Shown piece after piece: positions 10,889 through 24,628 of a DNA stretch of 64,000 nucleotides; position 1 is the first letter of the stretch; each line of letters begins with the position of its first letter. The translations under genes and the position numbers were made by a program. Under the pieces are notes generated by a model. It was not told where the DNA came from. It was given only the letters and a program-made list of their open reading frames with translations, and made no database searches. The DNA is from Selaginella tamariscina. Its lineage: Eukaryota; Streptophyta; Lycopodiopsida; Selaginellales; Selaginellaceae. The DNA lies in the NCBI GenBank assembly GCA_003024785.1, contig PUQB01000198.1:291224-355223 (forward strand). Direction: 5' to 3'.

Positions 10889-11698
10889 CTAATTATTCTG
10901 CCATGTCCCCTCTCCCAAGACAGTGGAAAACTCTTTATCTAGAGTGTCCAAGTCGGAGCTCGAGGTCGAGCGAATTACCAGGCTCTTCATCCCCACGATG
11001 AGCTTCATACCTGACAAGTCTGGGAATTGGTGCTCCTCAAAGTGCCCGTTCAGCATCTTCTTCTTCGTCAGCATCCTGCTGCCTGAGGAAGTGTCACTCC
11101 CGGAACTTGTGTGTGAGATTGAGGAGGAGTTCAGAGAGGAGGAATTCTGCTGGACATTTGGTAGAGACAGGGAAAGTTCAGGCCCGGAGAAGATTGCTCC
11201 AGGGAAATGCGGAAGCTGTGGTAGGGGTACAAAGCTGTTTTCCTGGACAGTGGGTCGTGCGGTGTAGGGGTAGACCCAGCAGAAGCCCAGAGCTGGAGGA
11301 GGTGCAGGAGGCGCAGGGTGGGCATCGGAGGTGTTGGTGTTGGAGGGGATGGTCGAGTCGGCTCGGACTGTAGACCTGATTGCGGAAGTGGGAGGCTTGG
11401 ACATGAGGCCGAGCTGATTTGCATATGCACGCTCTCTCCTGTGCACGTTCATGTGGCCTCCCAGTGCCTGTGCAGTTCGAAACTCCCGTGCACAGAAGCT
11501 GCACGAGTATGACCTCGGCGGCCACTGTCCGCTGCAGCTGGCTGCGTCCTCTGCAAATGCCCGGACTTCCCAGGAATCATCCTCTGGAGCTCCTCCCCGC
11601 GTGTTCCACTGTGCCCTTGGCTTCCATGCTGCCTGGTTGCTGCTCGAAGATATCCATGGTGCCGAGTTGTTGTTGTTGTTCCCTGCTGGATCTGCCAT
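10889..11698 (-). CDS. SUPERMAN-type single C2H2 zinc-finger protein
   Basis: A single-exon ORF of 269 aa with ATG at 11698. Residues 41-60 read [12 protein letters not shown]...WPPRSY, the lead-in typical of SUPERMAN/RABBIT EARS-like proteins. The finger is C66-X2-C69-X12-H82-X3-H86 with the plant-specific QALGGH core. Ser/Asn/Pro-rich sequence follows. An EAR-type LxLxL repression motif (L175-S-L-S-L179) lies in the middle of the protein; the familiar C-terminal DLxLRL tail is absent. Members are nuclear DNA-binding repressors of organ boundary and cell proliferation; which subgroup this is cannot be fixed from sequence alone. The N-terminus carries an Asn run. The gene has no intron, normal for the family. 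Confidence 0.9.
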   Translation of the reverse strand: MADPAGNNNNNSAPWISSSSNQAAWKPRAQWNTRGGAPEDDSWEVRAFAEDAASCSGQWPPRSYSCSFCAREFRTAQALGGHMNVHRRERAYANQLGLMSKPPTSAIRSTVRADSTIPSNTNTSDAHPAPPAPPPALGFCWVYPYTARPTVQENSFVPLPQLPHFPGAIFSGPELSLSLPNVQQNSSSLNSSSISHTSSGSDTSSGSRMLTKKKMLNGHFEEHQFPDLSGMKLIVGMKSLVIRSTSSSDLDTLDKEFSTVLGEGTWQNN

Positions 11699-11754
11699 TG
11701 AAGGTATGTATGTCTAAACTTTATAGTACTATTCACATTCGTAGAAGTATGAAA

Positions 11755-11930
11755 TTCTGGATAGTGGTAGGGAAGTGAGAAAAACCAAGGGAAGATAGGG
11801 TCTTGTAGGGGAGCTGTAGAGAGACAAAGAATACAGGGGAGTAATAAATAGATATATAAGGGGAAAAAGAATATAATAAGACAGGAAGAGGGGAAAGCAA
11901 GGGAGAGATGAATATATATACAATTTGCTG
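11755..11930 (-). promoter_or_regulatory. Pyrimidine-rich leader/promoter of the zinc-finger gene
   Basis: On the minus strand this is a long CT-rich stretch just upstream of the zinc-finger ATG. It includes a TATA-like CCTTATATATC near 11850, about 150 bp from the start codon. A CT-rich 5' UTR is common in plant genes. The assignment is inference. Confidence 0.35.
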
Positions 11931-13060
11931 GGTACCTACTAACATATTTGTTTAAGGAATTTGATATTGCAAGGGGGTAGGAGAAGGGCACGAGCGTGCA
12001 AAGCAGGCCTTGTTTGCGCAGACAGCATTGACAAGGTGACCACTTTCCAAAATTCTGGACGAATTTTACCCTTTTTTAAAGAAGCGCGGGAGACTGGATT
12101 TGAATATCGACCGTCCGATCCCGCCGTTGGATTTCATTTGGGACCTACTCATGCCGGCCTTGTCTCGTTGCGTTCTGTATTCCCAGCATGTTTTCTTGTA
12201 TAGCCCACTATTATGCTGCTTTTTTTTTCTTCTTGTCTTGTAATTGGTAGTGTTTTCTACTATTTAAGTTGTTTGTAGGTAATTTACGTTGTTTTTTGGT
12301 CACTATACTTGATTAAGATTCTTCTATTTGCCATTGTATGTGGGATATGGTTGGAATTCTTCAAATAGGGATATGTGGTCCCTTGTATATAGTGAGATTC
12401 TCGTTCCAATGCACAAAAATCTAGCTCCGAGATAAGTTCCAAAGTGGGCAATGGATACTTAGTCAGAGCTTGTTTCAACTTCTTGTATCTATTGCGACAT
12501 TAAAAATTAAGATATGGATTTGATTCTTGTGAGTTACAATTGAAATAAATTTAACATCAGTAATAATGAGTATATATATAAATCTGTTGTTTAAATTTCT
12601 GTATTATTATATATTATTATATTGTAGTCCATGTTTAGCATGTGTGTAATTTTAAATTGTTTTTATATACTATATTTTCAGATTTCAGACCGCTCTTTAT
12701 TACTAAAAATTGACTAGAGTTTGACTGGAACACTGGAATCGATTCAGTATTAAGAGTCTTAATATGGTGTTTAATTAAGCACTATTTGATTAATTAAGAA
12801 GTAATAGAATATTTACCTTTTGAACCTCGACATAATTAATTTTTCAGATTAGTTATGGGTGTGTGTGCGCGTGCGCGTGCATGTGTTCATTTTACACTCA
12901 CATTGTTTAGCTGAAAATAAAGACTTAATGCTAATGTGTACGGAAATTGTCATTTTCAAGTACGGCATAAATTTAGGTCTTGACTCTGTTCCAGGGTTCC
13001 AGGGTTAGGGTTCTTGGGTTTTCGCAGCTGCTCGAGTCAAGGCGCTAGATTCAAGGAGCT
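11931..13060. other. Intergenic region
   Basis: No coding signal was seen. The sequence is AT-rich after 12200, with a short alternating GT/GC run near 12858. The last 60 bp before 13061 is GC-richer and contains GGGTTAGGGTT near 13003. Confidence 0.45.
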
Positions 13061-15119
<2,059 letters not shown>

Positions 15120-15525
15120 GACAATACATATATGTAAAAGCACCATTGAATTATAGTGTTTAATGAAAACCAGTTAACGTACACGCAGACCACATGGTAT
15201 TTAACGTGTAACCGTATTGACGCGTATTATATTCATTACTGTACATGTACGCACGTACAATACGCCAGATGTACTTGTACACACCACCGCACACGCGATA
15301 CTATAATTATGCACATGTTGTATACATCAGCCTATGCTTAGATACTCAACTTGCAACTTATAATGTATAAGAGGCACTTAATTATTTAAATTATACCGAA
15401 GGTAAACGCTTCTAGAAGCCAGATCTGACGTGCCTGCTCGTGGCAAAACCTACACCACTGAATCCACGTCACGACTTTATATTGCTTCCGTATAAAAATC
15501 ACGGAACAGAGTAATGCACACACAC

Positions 15526-16395
15526 ATGGACTCTCTTCCAGAAGATGTGATAATATACAGCATTCTTCCAAAGATCTTGGACGCGAGAGCTTTGGCACAA
15601 TGTGCACTTGTTTCTAAGGACTTGTACAGATTCACATCCAGAGTACAGTCGCTCCATTTCGACTTCCCAGCGTGGTGCAATTCAATTCGCCAGCCAGAGG
15701 CAGAGCAGATAGTATCGGCCGTGATCTCGCGGTCTCCTCATCTCGGCTCGCTGGCAATCAGATACTCTCCTCAGTGTCCTTCTCTGGTTTGTCTCTCGGA
15801 GAGCACCCTTGAGAGCTGGATACGCTACCTGAGCTCCACAATTCGAGAGCTCAAGCTGAGTAACAAAGGATGTGCATTCTCCGACCTTGTAACCTGTCTC
15901 TCCAGATGTAGCAAGCTTGAGTCGCTCTCGCTTGAGTTCGGCTACTTCGACGGTATACCGCAGGAGGCGTCGCTCCGGTTCCTCCGTAAGTGCTTCTTCA
16001 GCAACATCATTTTCCACAGGGACGATATCGAGAGTTTCTGTTTGTGTTGCCCGGTGCTGGAGAAGCTCACTCTCGAGGACTGCTACTCCACGCAGAACCC
16101 GGTTATCACACTCAATAGCAACTCTGTGGTGGAGCTTGAGATTACTGACTCGAGGTTCAACCGGATGATGATCCGCATGAGCAATCTGCGGAGGCTCTCT
16201 GTGTCTGCTTCCCTTGCCAAGAGCGTGTGCCTTGAGGAGCATTCCCTTAGCGAGGTGAGAATCATTGGCAACGGTGGGAGAGCAGTCACGGTCGCAGTTC
16301 CTCGTGGTAATTTCGATCTCTCCAAGCTCGACTACCACAGTCGGTCTGGGAACGCGACGACGATCTCGCCACGTTTTGTGCCGAGGAACATGTGA
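15526..16395 (+). CDS. F-box protein with LRR/FBD-like C-terminal region
   Basis: Single exon, 289 aa from the ATG at 15526; an in-frame ATG at 15514 would add four residues. TATAAAAATC at 15491 lies so close that transcription would start near or after 15514, so 15526 (MDSLPEDV) is the better start and the leader would be very short. The first 45 residues form an F-box (DSLPEDVIIYSILPKIL...CALVSKDLYRF). Leucine-rich segments follow: IRELKLSNKGC, KLESLSLEFGYF, VLEKLTLEDC and LRRLSVSAS. This is the layout of plant F-box/LRR proteins that recruit substrates to SCF ubiquitin ligases; the target is unknown. The frame is intact, and base composition is more GC-rich than the flanks. Confidence 0.85.
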   Translation: MDSLPEDVIIYSILPKILDARALAQCALVSKDLYRFTSRVQSLHFDFPAWCNSIRQPEAEQIVSAVISRSPHLGSLAIRYSPQCPSLVCLSESTLESWIRYLSSTIRELKLSNKGCAFSDLVTCLSRCSKLESLSLEFGYFDGIPQEASLRFLRKCFFSNIIFHRDDIESFCLCCPVLEKLTLEDCYSTQNPVITLNSNSVVELEITDSRFNRMMIRMSNLRRLSVSASLAKSVCLEEHSLSEVRIIGNGGRAVTVAVPRGNFDLSKLDYHSRSGNATTISPRFVPRNM

Positions 16396-18465
16396 TTGGT
16401 TTCGTGAACTCCTCCCATTGGTTGCATTCTAGCACACGATAACATCGTGGGCTTCACACAATTTTCTCTAGGCAGTAATTTTGAATTTAAATCCTGTGAT
16501 GAATATTCAAATAATAGAGTCAAAGATTATAAATAAGATGTTGTCAAGTGAGAACTTAGAGAATCAAGTGGGAAAAGATCTCAATTGTATTAACCGTATA
16601 CTTAAATTTATTCGATCTTTATGGTTTTAACATATACGGTCTACATTTGACCATCATTGACCAGGCAGATGCAGAAGCTTGACTTCTATTGACCAAGGGG
16701 CCACTGAAGATTTTATATACACATTTGCCGTTAAATAAATTATTCATACAAAACTTATCAGTGTACACGAGAAACAATAAGCTTACCGTGTAACAACGTT
16801 AATATCTTTTTTAACATCTTATTTGATAAACAATGTACCATAACACAAAGTTCTTTAATATTTTTTAAATTACTATTTGATAAGTGAATAGTAGAGCTCA
16901 CTTTTATAATATTTATTCCCAACAAATATGCTAACTAGACTTATTATAAATTTATAACTTAAAATTTATAATTTAATCTTTAATGTCTTCAAACCCTAAT
17001 AAAAGACATGAATAACTATTGCATTCACCTTATAAGATATTATTTTCATTTAAAGGACTTTTCCTTTATTGAATTCTTTTTATTAACTCTTTTCAAAGTC
17101 GATATTATATTTGAAATTGAAATCATACATTAAATTTTTAATATATACATACTTTATAAGTGTGTGTTGTTACAACTGGTATGATATGTAAACATGTGTG
17201 CCTTGTCTTGCACTATACATTCACTGTCATATGTTTTATTTATGTTAGTAGCAAACCAACATCAAAATATTTAATTGTCTCTTCTTTAAACTACTAACCT
17301 CTTAAACAATAAATTAATAATTATTGACAAAGTTTTCATTTAAAAATCTTTAGATTTATAATAATGCCTCTCTAAATCATCAAAACAAATATTATATAAG
17401 CAAGTGTAAGACTTATAATTTCTTATTATTAACTAGTTATTGTGTTTCATTTTTAAATGATTAATTTTGAAATCTTTGTAACTTCCATTACAGTTTATCC
17501 CTATACAAATAAAACTCAACAAATAATTTAATTGATCCATAAAAACATTTTACCTTATGTATAAAGTTTTCCCATCTTAAAGTTCTTACATATCACATAA
17601 TCACAAATCAAGGTACTTATATTTTTAGGAACTTGAAATCATTCTTTTAACATTTTAAATAATATGAACATATTCTTTTAAACATTAACTAATCCATAAC
17701 AGTTTATATGTTCCTTCTACATTAACATATTGTAATTAAAACTACTCTCAACTGAGTTGTTTCAATTAGAGATTTTTAAGTACTATATAACATAATAATA
17801 ATAAATACATATAAACTAGTACATTTATGAAATTGTTATAGTGTTCAAAAAATTTCTAATTGAGACTACTCAAAGTCAGTTAAAAAATTTTGTAATGTAA
17901 CACCAATAATATTACATATTTTCTATAATTTGATGTTGTTATATGCCGGAAAATCTTTAATTGGGACTCAAGTAGTCCCAATTGAAGATGTTTGGGCATT
18001 GTAACAACATCATAAATGTACTAATGTATGTGTATTTATTATGTTATTATAATATTCAAAATTTTCAATTGAAACTTATGAAGCTCGAGTAATTTTAGTT
18101 GGATTAACATGTATTTTTCTTTTTAATAGAAAACACAATAATGAAAGATTTGTAGTATATACTTAAGATTTCGTCCTTATAATTGCTTTGTATATACACC
18201 TCTCCAAAGTCAAGCGTAACTTTTACTTTTGTCCATTGCCATGTGAGAGCATTTATAAGATATTTTATTTATAAATTAAAATAAAATACATTACATAAGA
18301 TATCATAAATGCACTTGCATTATAATAAATATAAAGAGATAACAAGTGTAAAGACTTTGTTCTCTCCTCAAAACTACCTCTCCTCTCTAACCGAATCCCA
18401 TACTCTGGCATCTCCTTACACGAATTGTCATAATCGTTATCTATTTGTTGTTATAAAATTCCTTC
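16396..18465. other. AT-rich intergenic DNA with a W-box cluster
   Basis: No coding signal. Four TTGAC cores (three TTGACC and one TTGACT) crowd into 16646-16694. A fold-back element is listed separately. Confidence 0.5.
17740..18100. repeat. Fold-back (inverted-repeat) element, MITE-like
   Basis: A perfect 10-bp stem, AATTGGGACT/AGTCCCAATT with loop CAAGT, lies at 17959-17983. Outside it TGATGTTGTTATATGCC pairs with GGCATTGTAACAACATCA. Further out, 17785-17860 is the near-complement of 17997-18055. The arms are nested and partly duplicated. No transposase or clear target duplication was found. Confidence 0.65.
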
Positions 18466-18469
18466 CTAC

Positions 18470-19081
18470 TGTTAAGAGCATAGTTAGACATTAGTAGAAT
18501 TTCTTGTTATTTCATGGGCAATATAATGGGAAAATATCAAAATAATATATATTGTGGAAACCGAGAGTGGGAAGGATATATCGGAGTACGAGTTACTAAC
18601 ACAATACCGCACGCAATACGGGTCATCACCGCAATACGATATCAGCAGAGTACGGCATTTATGGATAAGGATAAGAAGGAGTTACAGTAACTGAATGGAT
18701 AAGGCTAGGAGGTAGTTATGATAACTGCTAGTACGGGATCTAGAGCATGGGTATAAATAGACCAGATTAGGACTAAAAGGGCATCCCGAGTATATGTGTT
18801 ATTTTGTACCATGTACCGTGCACGGACATAATATAAGTTTCCTTTCTCTCTCAATACGTCTATCTCCTACTTATATTTCTGTGATGTAGTATACTGTTCT
18901 TATTTCCAGTACTGTGACGAGATCCATAATACTGCTACCTGCTATACACCTTGCCATCCTTACCCTTTTCCTGATTTTCTGATGTCTGATTACGTCTTTA
19001 TCTTAATCCGGTAGACCCTTAGTACGGGTTTATTGACGGCAATCCTATCGATGTACGGAGGGTAGGAAATTACGGGTTACA
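18470..19081 (+). repeat. Element A 5' LTR
   Basis: It begins TGTTAAGAGCATAG and ends GGGTTACA. A TATA box (TATAAATAG) lies at 18752, so transcription would start near 18782. The PBS-like TGGCGACCATGGAGGGA begins at 19084. Confidence 0.88.
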
Positions 19082-19446
19082 TATGGCGACCATGGAGGGA
19101 TGGTCGTGTTAGTAAGTGATTGATAATGTGTTTGTATAATGTAATAGGAGAGGTAGATTGATACTCAAAGGAGTTGTGACGAAAGGAAAAGATTGAGACT
19201 AGGCGAGAGTTTTGGATGTGATCAGTGCAGCTATGGCGGAAATGGAACAAAGTGAACCGAAGACCTCGTGAGAATGGACTTGTGGCGTATAGTAAGAGAA
19301 CGTGAGGAGCGGTATTTACGGTGATAAGCAGTAATAGAGACATGGAAGAGGATTGAAGAATGTGAGGAAATAGAGAAGAAAGGAACAAGTTGAAGCTCGA
19401 GGACAGGAGCAACAAACGACAAGTGCGGTGAAGTTACAGGAGAGAA

Positions 19447-20680
19447 GGATGAATCAGGGGAGTGACGATTACGAGTCCCGAATATCAACACGAGGAAACT
19501 GGGAACTATTGTCAGAGGAATTACGAGATGGGAACATTAACAATTACGGGGAAGGTTGTACCATCTACTTTTTCAGGTCTTGAGAATGAAGATACGAATC
19601 GGCATATTCAGCAGTTTAGAAGGCGTGTATAGCCAATGAAATCAAGGATGAAGATGAGAAATTACAATATTTCCATTTACGTTGAAGGGAGATGCTAGCG
19701 ATTGGTATTACGAAAATGCTAACACAATCGATAAGTACAGCGTACTACTTACAGTATTCAGGAATTATTATGTACGAAAGTATCGAAAGCGAGACCCGAG
19801 TGCAGTTGCAGAAATACGACAAGGACCTACTGAGGCAGTGGAGGATTACACTCGACGATTTCGGAGATTATATAACCTTGCGAGGTCGGAGATATCAGCG
19901 ATAAACTGGCAAAGAAATGGTATATGAATGGACTACGAGACAGTTTACTTCAAGTACGATTGATCAAACCGCCTGATTTAGTTGAAGCAATTAAAGAAGC
20001 AGAACAACTTGAAGTGTGATACCCCAAATATGTAGATGAGGATGAACGGGAAACAAGAAGGCAATATCGAAGGATAGCGAAATACGATCAAGAACTAAAA
20101 ATATTCTGTACAACATGCAAAAATGAAGGGCATAATGCTTCTGAATGTAAGATACCCAAGTGTCAGATGTGTGGAGGAATAGGTCATGAAGCGAGACAAT
20201 GTCGGAACATGGGACGTACTGACAATTTTCAACCACCACCTAGATGGAACAACAATCGGAATGCTAATTCATACGATTATCCACCACCACGGAATGCTAA
20301 TTCATACGACTATCCACAAAGATCGTATAATGGGGAACGCAGAAATGGAAATGGAAGGAGATTTCCCTGTGAATCCGGAGCATTCTACCGGCAAAGTAAT
20401 AATACGAGATACCACGCAGAGGACAACCTTTGTTACCAGCTCCGGCACAGTCAGGACCACCGTTATTACCACCAATACCACCTCCACCAGCATTACGGAG
20501 ACGAATCCGAATGTGACATGTTTTAGATGTGGAGAAAAAGGACATATTCTACTGAATGTAATCGACTTAACAATATTCGCTGTTACATGTGGGGAGTTGG
20601 GACATTATTCACCAGAATGTCCACAACGTGAATTTAACACCGGAACATCATCCACTGAACCAGACACGGAGAATTGAAGT
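19447..20680 (+). pseudogene. Element A gag remnant with four CCHC zinc knuckles
   Basis: Capsid-like sequence (GDASDWYYENANTI, then an RQGPTEAVEDYTRRFRRL block) is split over frames. A cluster of C-X2-C-X4-H-X4-C knuckles follows: CKNEGHNASEC near 20120, CGGIGHEARQC near 20172, CFRCGEKGH near 20518 and CGELGHYSPEC near 20588. Knuckle three has lost its last Cys spacing by frameshift. An Asn/Tyr/Pro-rich stretch separates the two knuckle pairs. Confidence 0.75.
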
Positions 20681-21129
20681 TCAACAAGAGATGACTTACC
20701 AGATGAGCATCAAGAACAAAATTACGAGTGTAAATGGGAGCAAGATGCAGAACTACCCTCAACTGAGACGTATGCGGTAACACGAGCCAAGCGAGTACGA
20801 ATGGAGCCAAGCAAAGAGGAACCAATACGCAAGAATTGGGAGAAAGAAAAGGCTACAGTACAACGAGTAACTGATCAAATTCAGAAAATGCAACAAGGGG
20901 AAAATCAAGACTCGATGACTAATGAAATGGGCACGCATTCACAGCAATCTACATCAACAGTACCACTTGGAGATCGTATTGTTGCTGTGATTCTGCAACA
21001 ACCTGTACAGTTAACTATAAGGAGTTACTGACATTAGCACCATTTTTACGAACACAGATAACAAATGCTTTGGACGTCAGTAATATTCAAGGCGATACAA
21101 GTCAGGTAGGAGTGAATACCACGGAAGTT

Positions 21130-23959
21130 CTTACAGACGAGAAGGACTGGGATGAGGAGGTGCCAATGATTACGGCTCGAATTGGTAAAAACAATATTCA
21201 GAATATACCTATTGATGGAGGTTCAGGAGTCAACATAATTGAAGAACAGATTTGCAAACAATTGGGACTTGGGCCTATTGAAAATGCGCCTTTTTGGTGA
21301 TGGCTGATCAGAGGAAAGTAAGACCCATTGGTATAATCAGATCTGTGTGTATGGAAATTGCAGGAATCAAGTTTAAGGTATCTTTAGTCGTATTAGTATC
21401 GAGCAGACTAGTAAACCATAACCCATGGTTAAGGGATGCAAAAGTACGACATAATTGGGAGCATGACGAAATGGTACTCTATAAGAGTGGACGAGAAGCG
21501 GTTGTTCGAACGCAGCAGAAGAAACCAATAGGACGACCGACCCGACCATTGCAAATGGAGGATTTTGACTGGCATTACGGCTTGAACAGGGAAGAAGAAA
21601 AACTCCTATTCGAAAGTAATCCAGACCTCATAGAGATAGCACAAGCGGATTTATACCAGATGACGCCGGAAGAAGAAAACATGGAGAAGACATAACTAGT
21701 GATCAACAACACCAACATATGAATACTCTTGGACTAACGGATAAGTTTAAACAACCTGTGCAGCAACAGTTACAATTCGAGACGAGAATGAACAAAGGAT
21801 ACGTACTCAACAAAAACTGGAAATTACTACGAATGAGAAGACTGAAGAAGTTGAAATCAAAACAAGTGAATATGGACCACGAAAAGTACGAATAGCAGTT
21901 GATCTCGAGCCGGAATACCGAAGACAATTGATAGCAGTACTACGTCAAAATGCAGATGTTTTTGCATGGAGCTACGAGGATCTTAAGGGAGTTCCACCTA
22001 CGATTTGTACTCATAAGATAGAACTATTACCACATGCAGTTCCGAGGAAACAGCAAGCATACGAATGAATCCAACATTTTTAGCGAAAGTGAGAAGAAGT
22101 GGACAAGTTATTACAGGCTGGATTCATATATCCAATTGAAAACCCGCAATGGTTATCACCAATAGTCGTAGTCCCAAAGAAGAATGGCAAATTACGTATC
22201 TGCGTCAATTATAAGAAGTTGAATGATGTAACGAAGCGGATACGTACCCAATACCATTCACCGAAGAATTGTTGGATACAGTAGCAGGACATGAAATGTA
22301 TTCTTTTCTGGACGGATTTTCAGGATACAACCAAGTTCAAGTAGATCCTGAGGATCAACCGAAAACGGCATTCATCAGTCCTTGGGGTACATATGCGTAT
22401 CGCGTTATGCCTTTTGGGCTATGTAATGCACCATTTACTTTTCAACGTTGGTTAGCGAAACATTCCGGGATTATTTGACCACATTTATGAAAGTTTTCTT
22501 GGATGATTTCAGTATTTATGGAGCACAAGATATGCACCTGGACTGTTTAACGAAGTGTTTCGGGAAATGCCGATTGAACAATATAGCTCTTAATCCGGAG
22601 AAGTGCGTGTTTTCCGTGAGATCAGGGATTTTGCTTGGGCACATTATATGCAAGGACGGAATAATGGTGGATCAAGATAAAATCAAAGTTACAAACAATG
22701 CAACCACCTAAAGACGTAAGTGGAGTACGACGGCTTTTAGGGAAGATGGGATATCATCGAAGGTTTATCAAAAATTATGCAGCAATAGCGAAGCCATTAA
22801 CTGCTTTGAGGAAAACGCAACCATTCAAATGGGATGCGGAATGCGAACAGAGTTTCAATACACTAAAGCAGGCATTAATGAAGGCTCCTATTTTAGCGAG
22901 TCCAAATTGGCAACAGGAGTTTCATGTACAAGTGGACGCATCGTCATACGCTATCGATGCATATTAACGCAAACCCAGGAGGATGGGAAAGATCGACCAT
23001 TATATTACGCAAGTCGACGGTTAGCACCTGCAGAAGAAAATTACACGACTACGGAAAAGGAAGCTCTCGGAATGGTTTATGCAGCAAAGAAATTTCGACA
23101 TTATTTGCTTGCAAACAAAGTCAAGTTCATTGTTGACCATCAAGCTTTGACACATTTGTAAGCAAGACTAAGCTAGAAGGAAGATTAGTACGCTGGTTTT
23201 TATTATTACAGGAGTTCGATTTTCAAATCATTCACAAACCAGGCAAATTACACCAACAAGCAGATTTCCTAAGTCGTATTACGAATGAAGAAGAAGGTGT
23301 TGGCGTGAATGATGAATACCAGATGCTAACTTATTCCAGGTACAACAGGAACAACCACCAAAGCATGGAAATTACGAAGGATATCTTCAAGATATTGAAT
23401 ATTTTTTAACTACTGGAACAGCACCGGTCAAGTACGCAACAACGCAGCAGCGCAAACAACTCGTATTACGATGTAAGCCATACTGCATGGTGTCAGGTAT
23501 ACTATATAAGAAAGGCAAAGATGAAGTGTTAAGGAGGTGTGTACCAATGGAGGAAGTGCAGACCGTATTACGGAAGCTCATTCAGGAGAACATGGTGGAC
23601 ATTTTGCAGGAACATTAACAGCACGAAAATATTACAGTCTGGATTATGGTGGCCCACATTATTCAAGGACGCTATCGACTATTGTCAAAAGTGTTTGAAG
23701 TGCAATGAACACCAACCAGCTCCACATCATCAAGTACAACCATTACATCCAACGAACCATTAGCTCCATTTATGAAATGGGGAATGGATTTTATGGGACC
23801 AATCATCCTAAAAGTAGCAAGCGGAATCAATATATATTGGTACTCACGGATTATGTTACTAAATGGGCAGAGGCTATCGCATTACGAGATTGTCGCGCAA
23901 TACGGGTAGCTAAGTTTATCTACGAGAATATCATAGTACAATTTGGCACTCCAATGGAA
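21130..23959 (+). pseudogene. Element A protease - RT - RNase H - integrase (5' part)
   Basis: The protease motif IPIDGGSGVNIIEEQ has D-G-G where active enzymes have D-T/S-G. RT shows WLSPIVVVPKKNGKLRICVN, FLDGFSGYNQVQVDPEDQ, VMPFGLCNAPFTFQR and FLDDFSIYG. RNase H has a VDASS start and RPLYYASRRLAPAEENY followed by TEKEAL. Integrase has an H..H/C..C zinc region near 23570-23710 and YILVLTDYVTKWAEAIALRD. Several frameshifts break the frame. The reading stops where B1 inserted, just before the second catalytic Asp (SDQG). Confidence 0.82.
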
Positions 23960-23964
23960 CTTAT

Positions 23965-24522
23965 TGTCACAACCGATGCAGGATACAGGTTTCCGGATAC
24001 AGGATGCAGGATTTTGGATACAGGATACGGGTTACAGGATATGCCTGCAGGATATTCCTACAGGATATACCTATAGGATATTCCTATAGGATATGCCTAG
24101 AGGATATATGCTACAGGATATGCCTAGAGGATAAGGGACACTATTCTTAGCTCATGACTAGATTAGACTCATGACTAGATTAGCTTGGAGTTGTGAGCAT
24201 AAAAGCTCCGACCTAATTGTTGTACAATCAGTTACTATCAACACCAGTCATTCTACGATTATTCTTGTTCCTTGTTCTTGTCTTGTTCTTGTCTTGCCTC
24301 CTTGCCTCCTGCTCTTATCTTGTTCCTGTCCCTCCTGGATCCTATCCGGTTCCTGTCTTGCTCCCGGATCCTATTCTGATCCTGTCCTGCTCCTGGATCC
24401 GTCCTGTTTCTGTTCCTGTTCCTGTTCCTAGTTCCTGTCCTACTCTCGGTCCTGCTCCTGAGTCAAGCCTTCCTGTTCTCGGAATCCTACTCGCTTCCTG
24501 GTTCCTGGATCGTGGCTTGACA
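23965..24522 (+). repeat. B1 5' LTR
   Basis: U3 holds an array of GGATATNCC-type repeats. A TATA-like CATAAAAG lies at 24198-24205. The predicted RNA start region ATCAGTTACTATCAA is at 24227-24241. A TCCTG-rich R/U5 follows. The LTR ends TTGACA. Confidence 0.9.
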
Positions 24523-24524
24523 GT

Positions 24525-24537
24525 TTGATAGTAACTG
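24525..24537 (+). promoter_or_regulatory. B1 self-complementary primer-binding site
   Basis: TTGATAGTAACTG starts 2 nt after the 5' LTR. It is the exact complement of CAGTTACTATCAA at 24229-24241 in the same LTR. No TGG-type tRNA site is present here. Confidence 0.7.
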
Positions 24538-24628
24538 CTTTCATAGCTCTTCGTTTCCCAGCTACCTTTTTTTTTTTTTCCTTGATTCTTTTTCCTTCGT
24601 TTTTCTCCTTTCTTTCTTTCATACGATC

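Noticed and set aside
11131..11525. Overlapping open frames on both strands of the zinc-finger gene
   Set aside because: Other-frame shadows of a GC-rich coding region.
15682..16338. 218-codon antisense open frame opposite the F-box gene
   Set aside because: No domain or splice signals; it is a shadow of the GC-richer F-box coding strand.
24000..24150. CRISPR-like regular repeats
   Set aside because: Short degenerate contiguous units in an LTR U3 with no unique spacers, in a eukaryotic genome.
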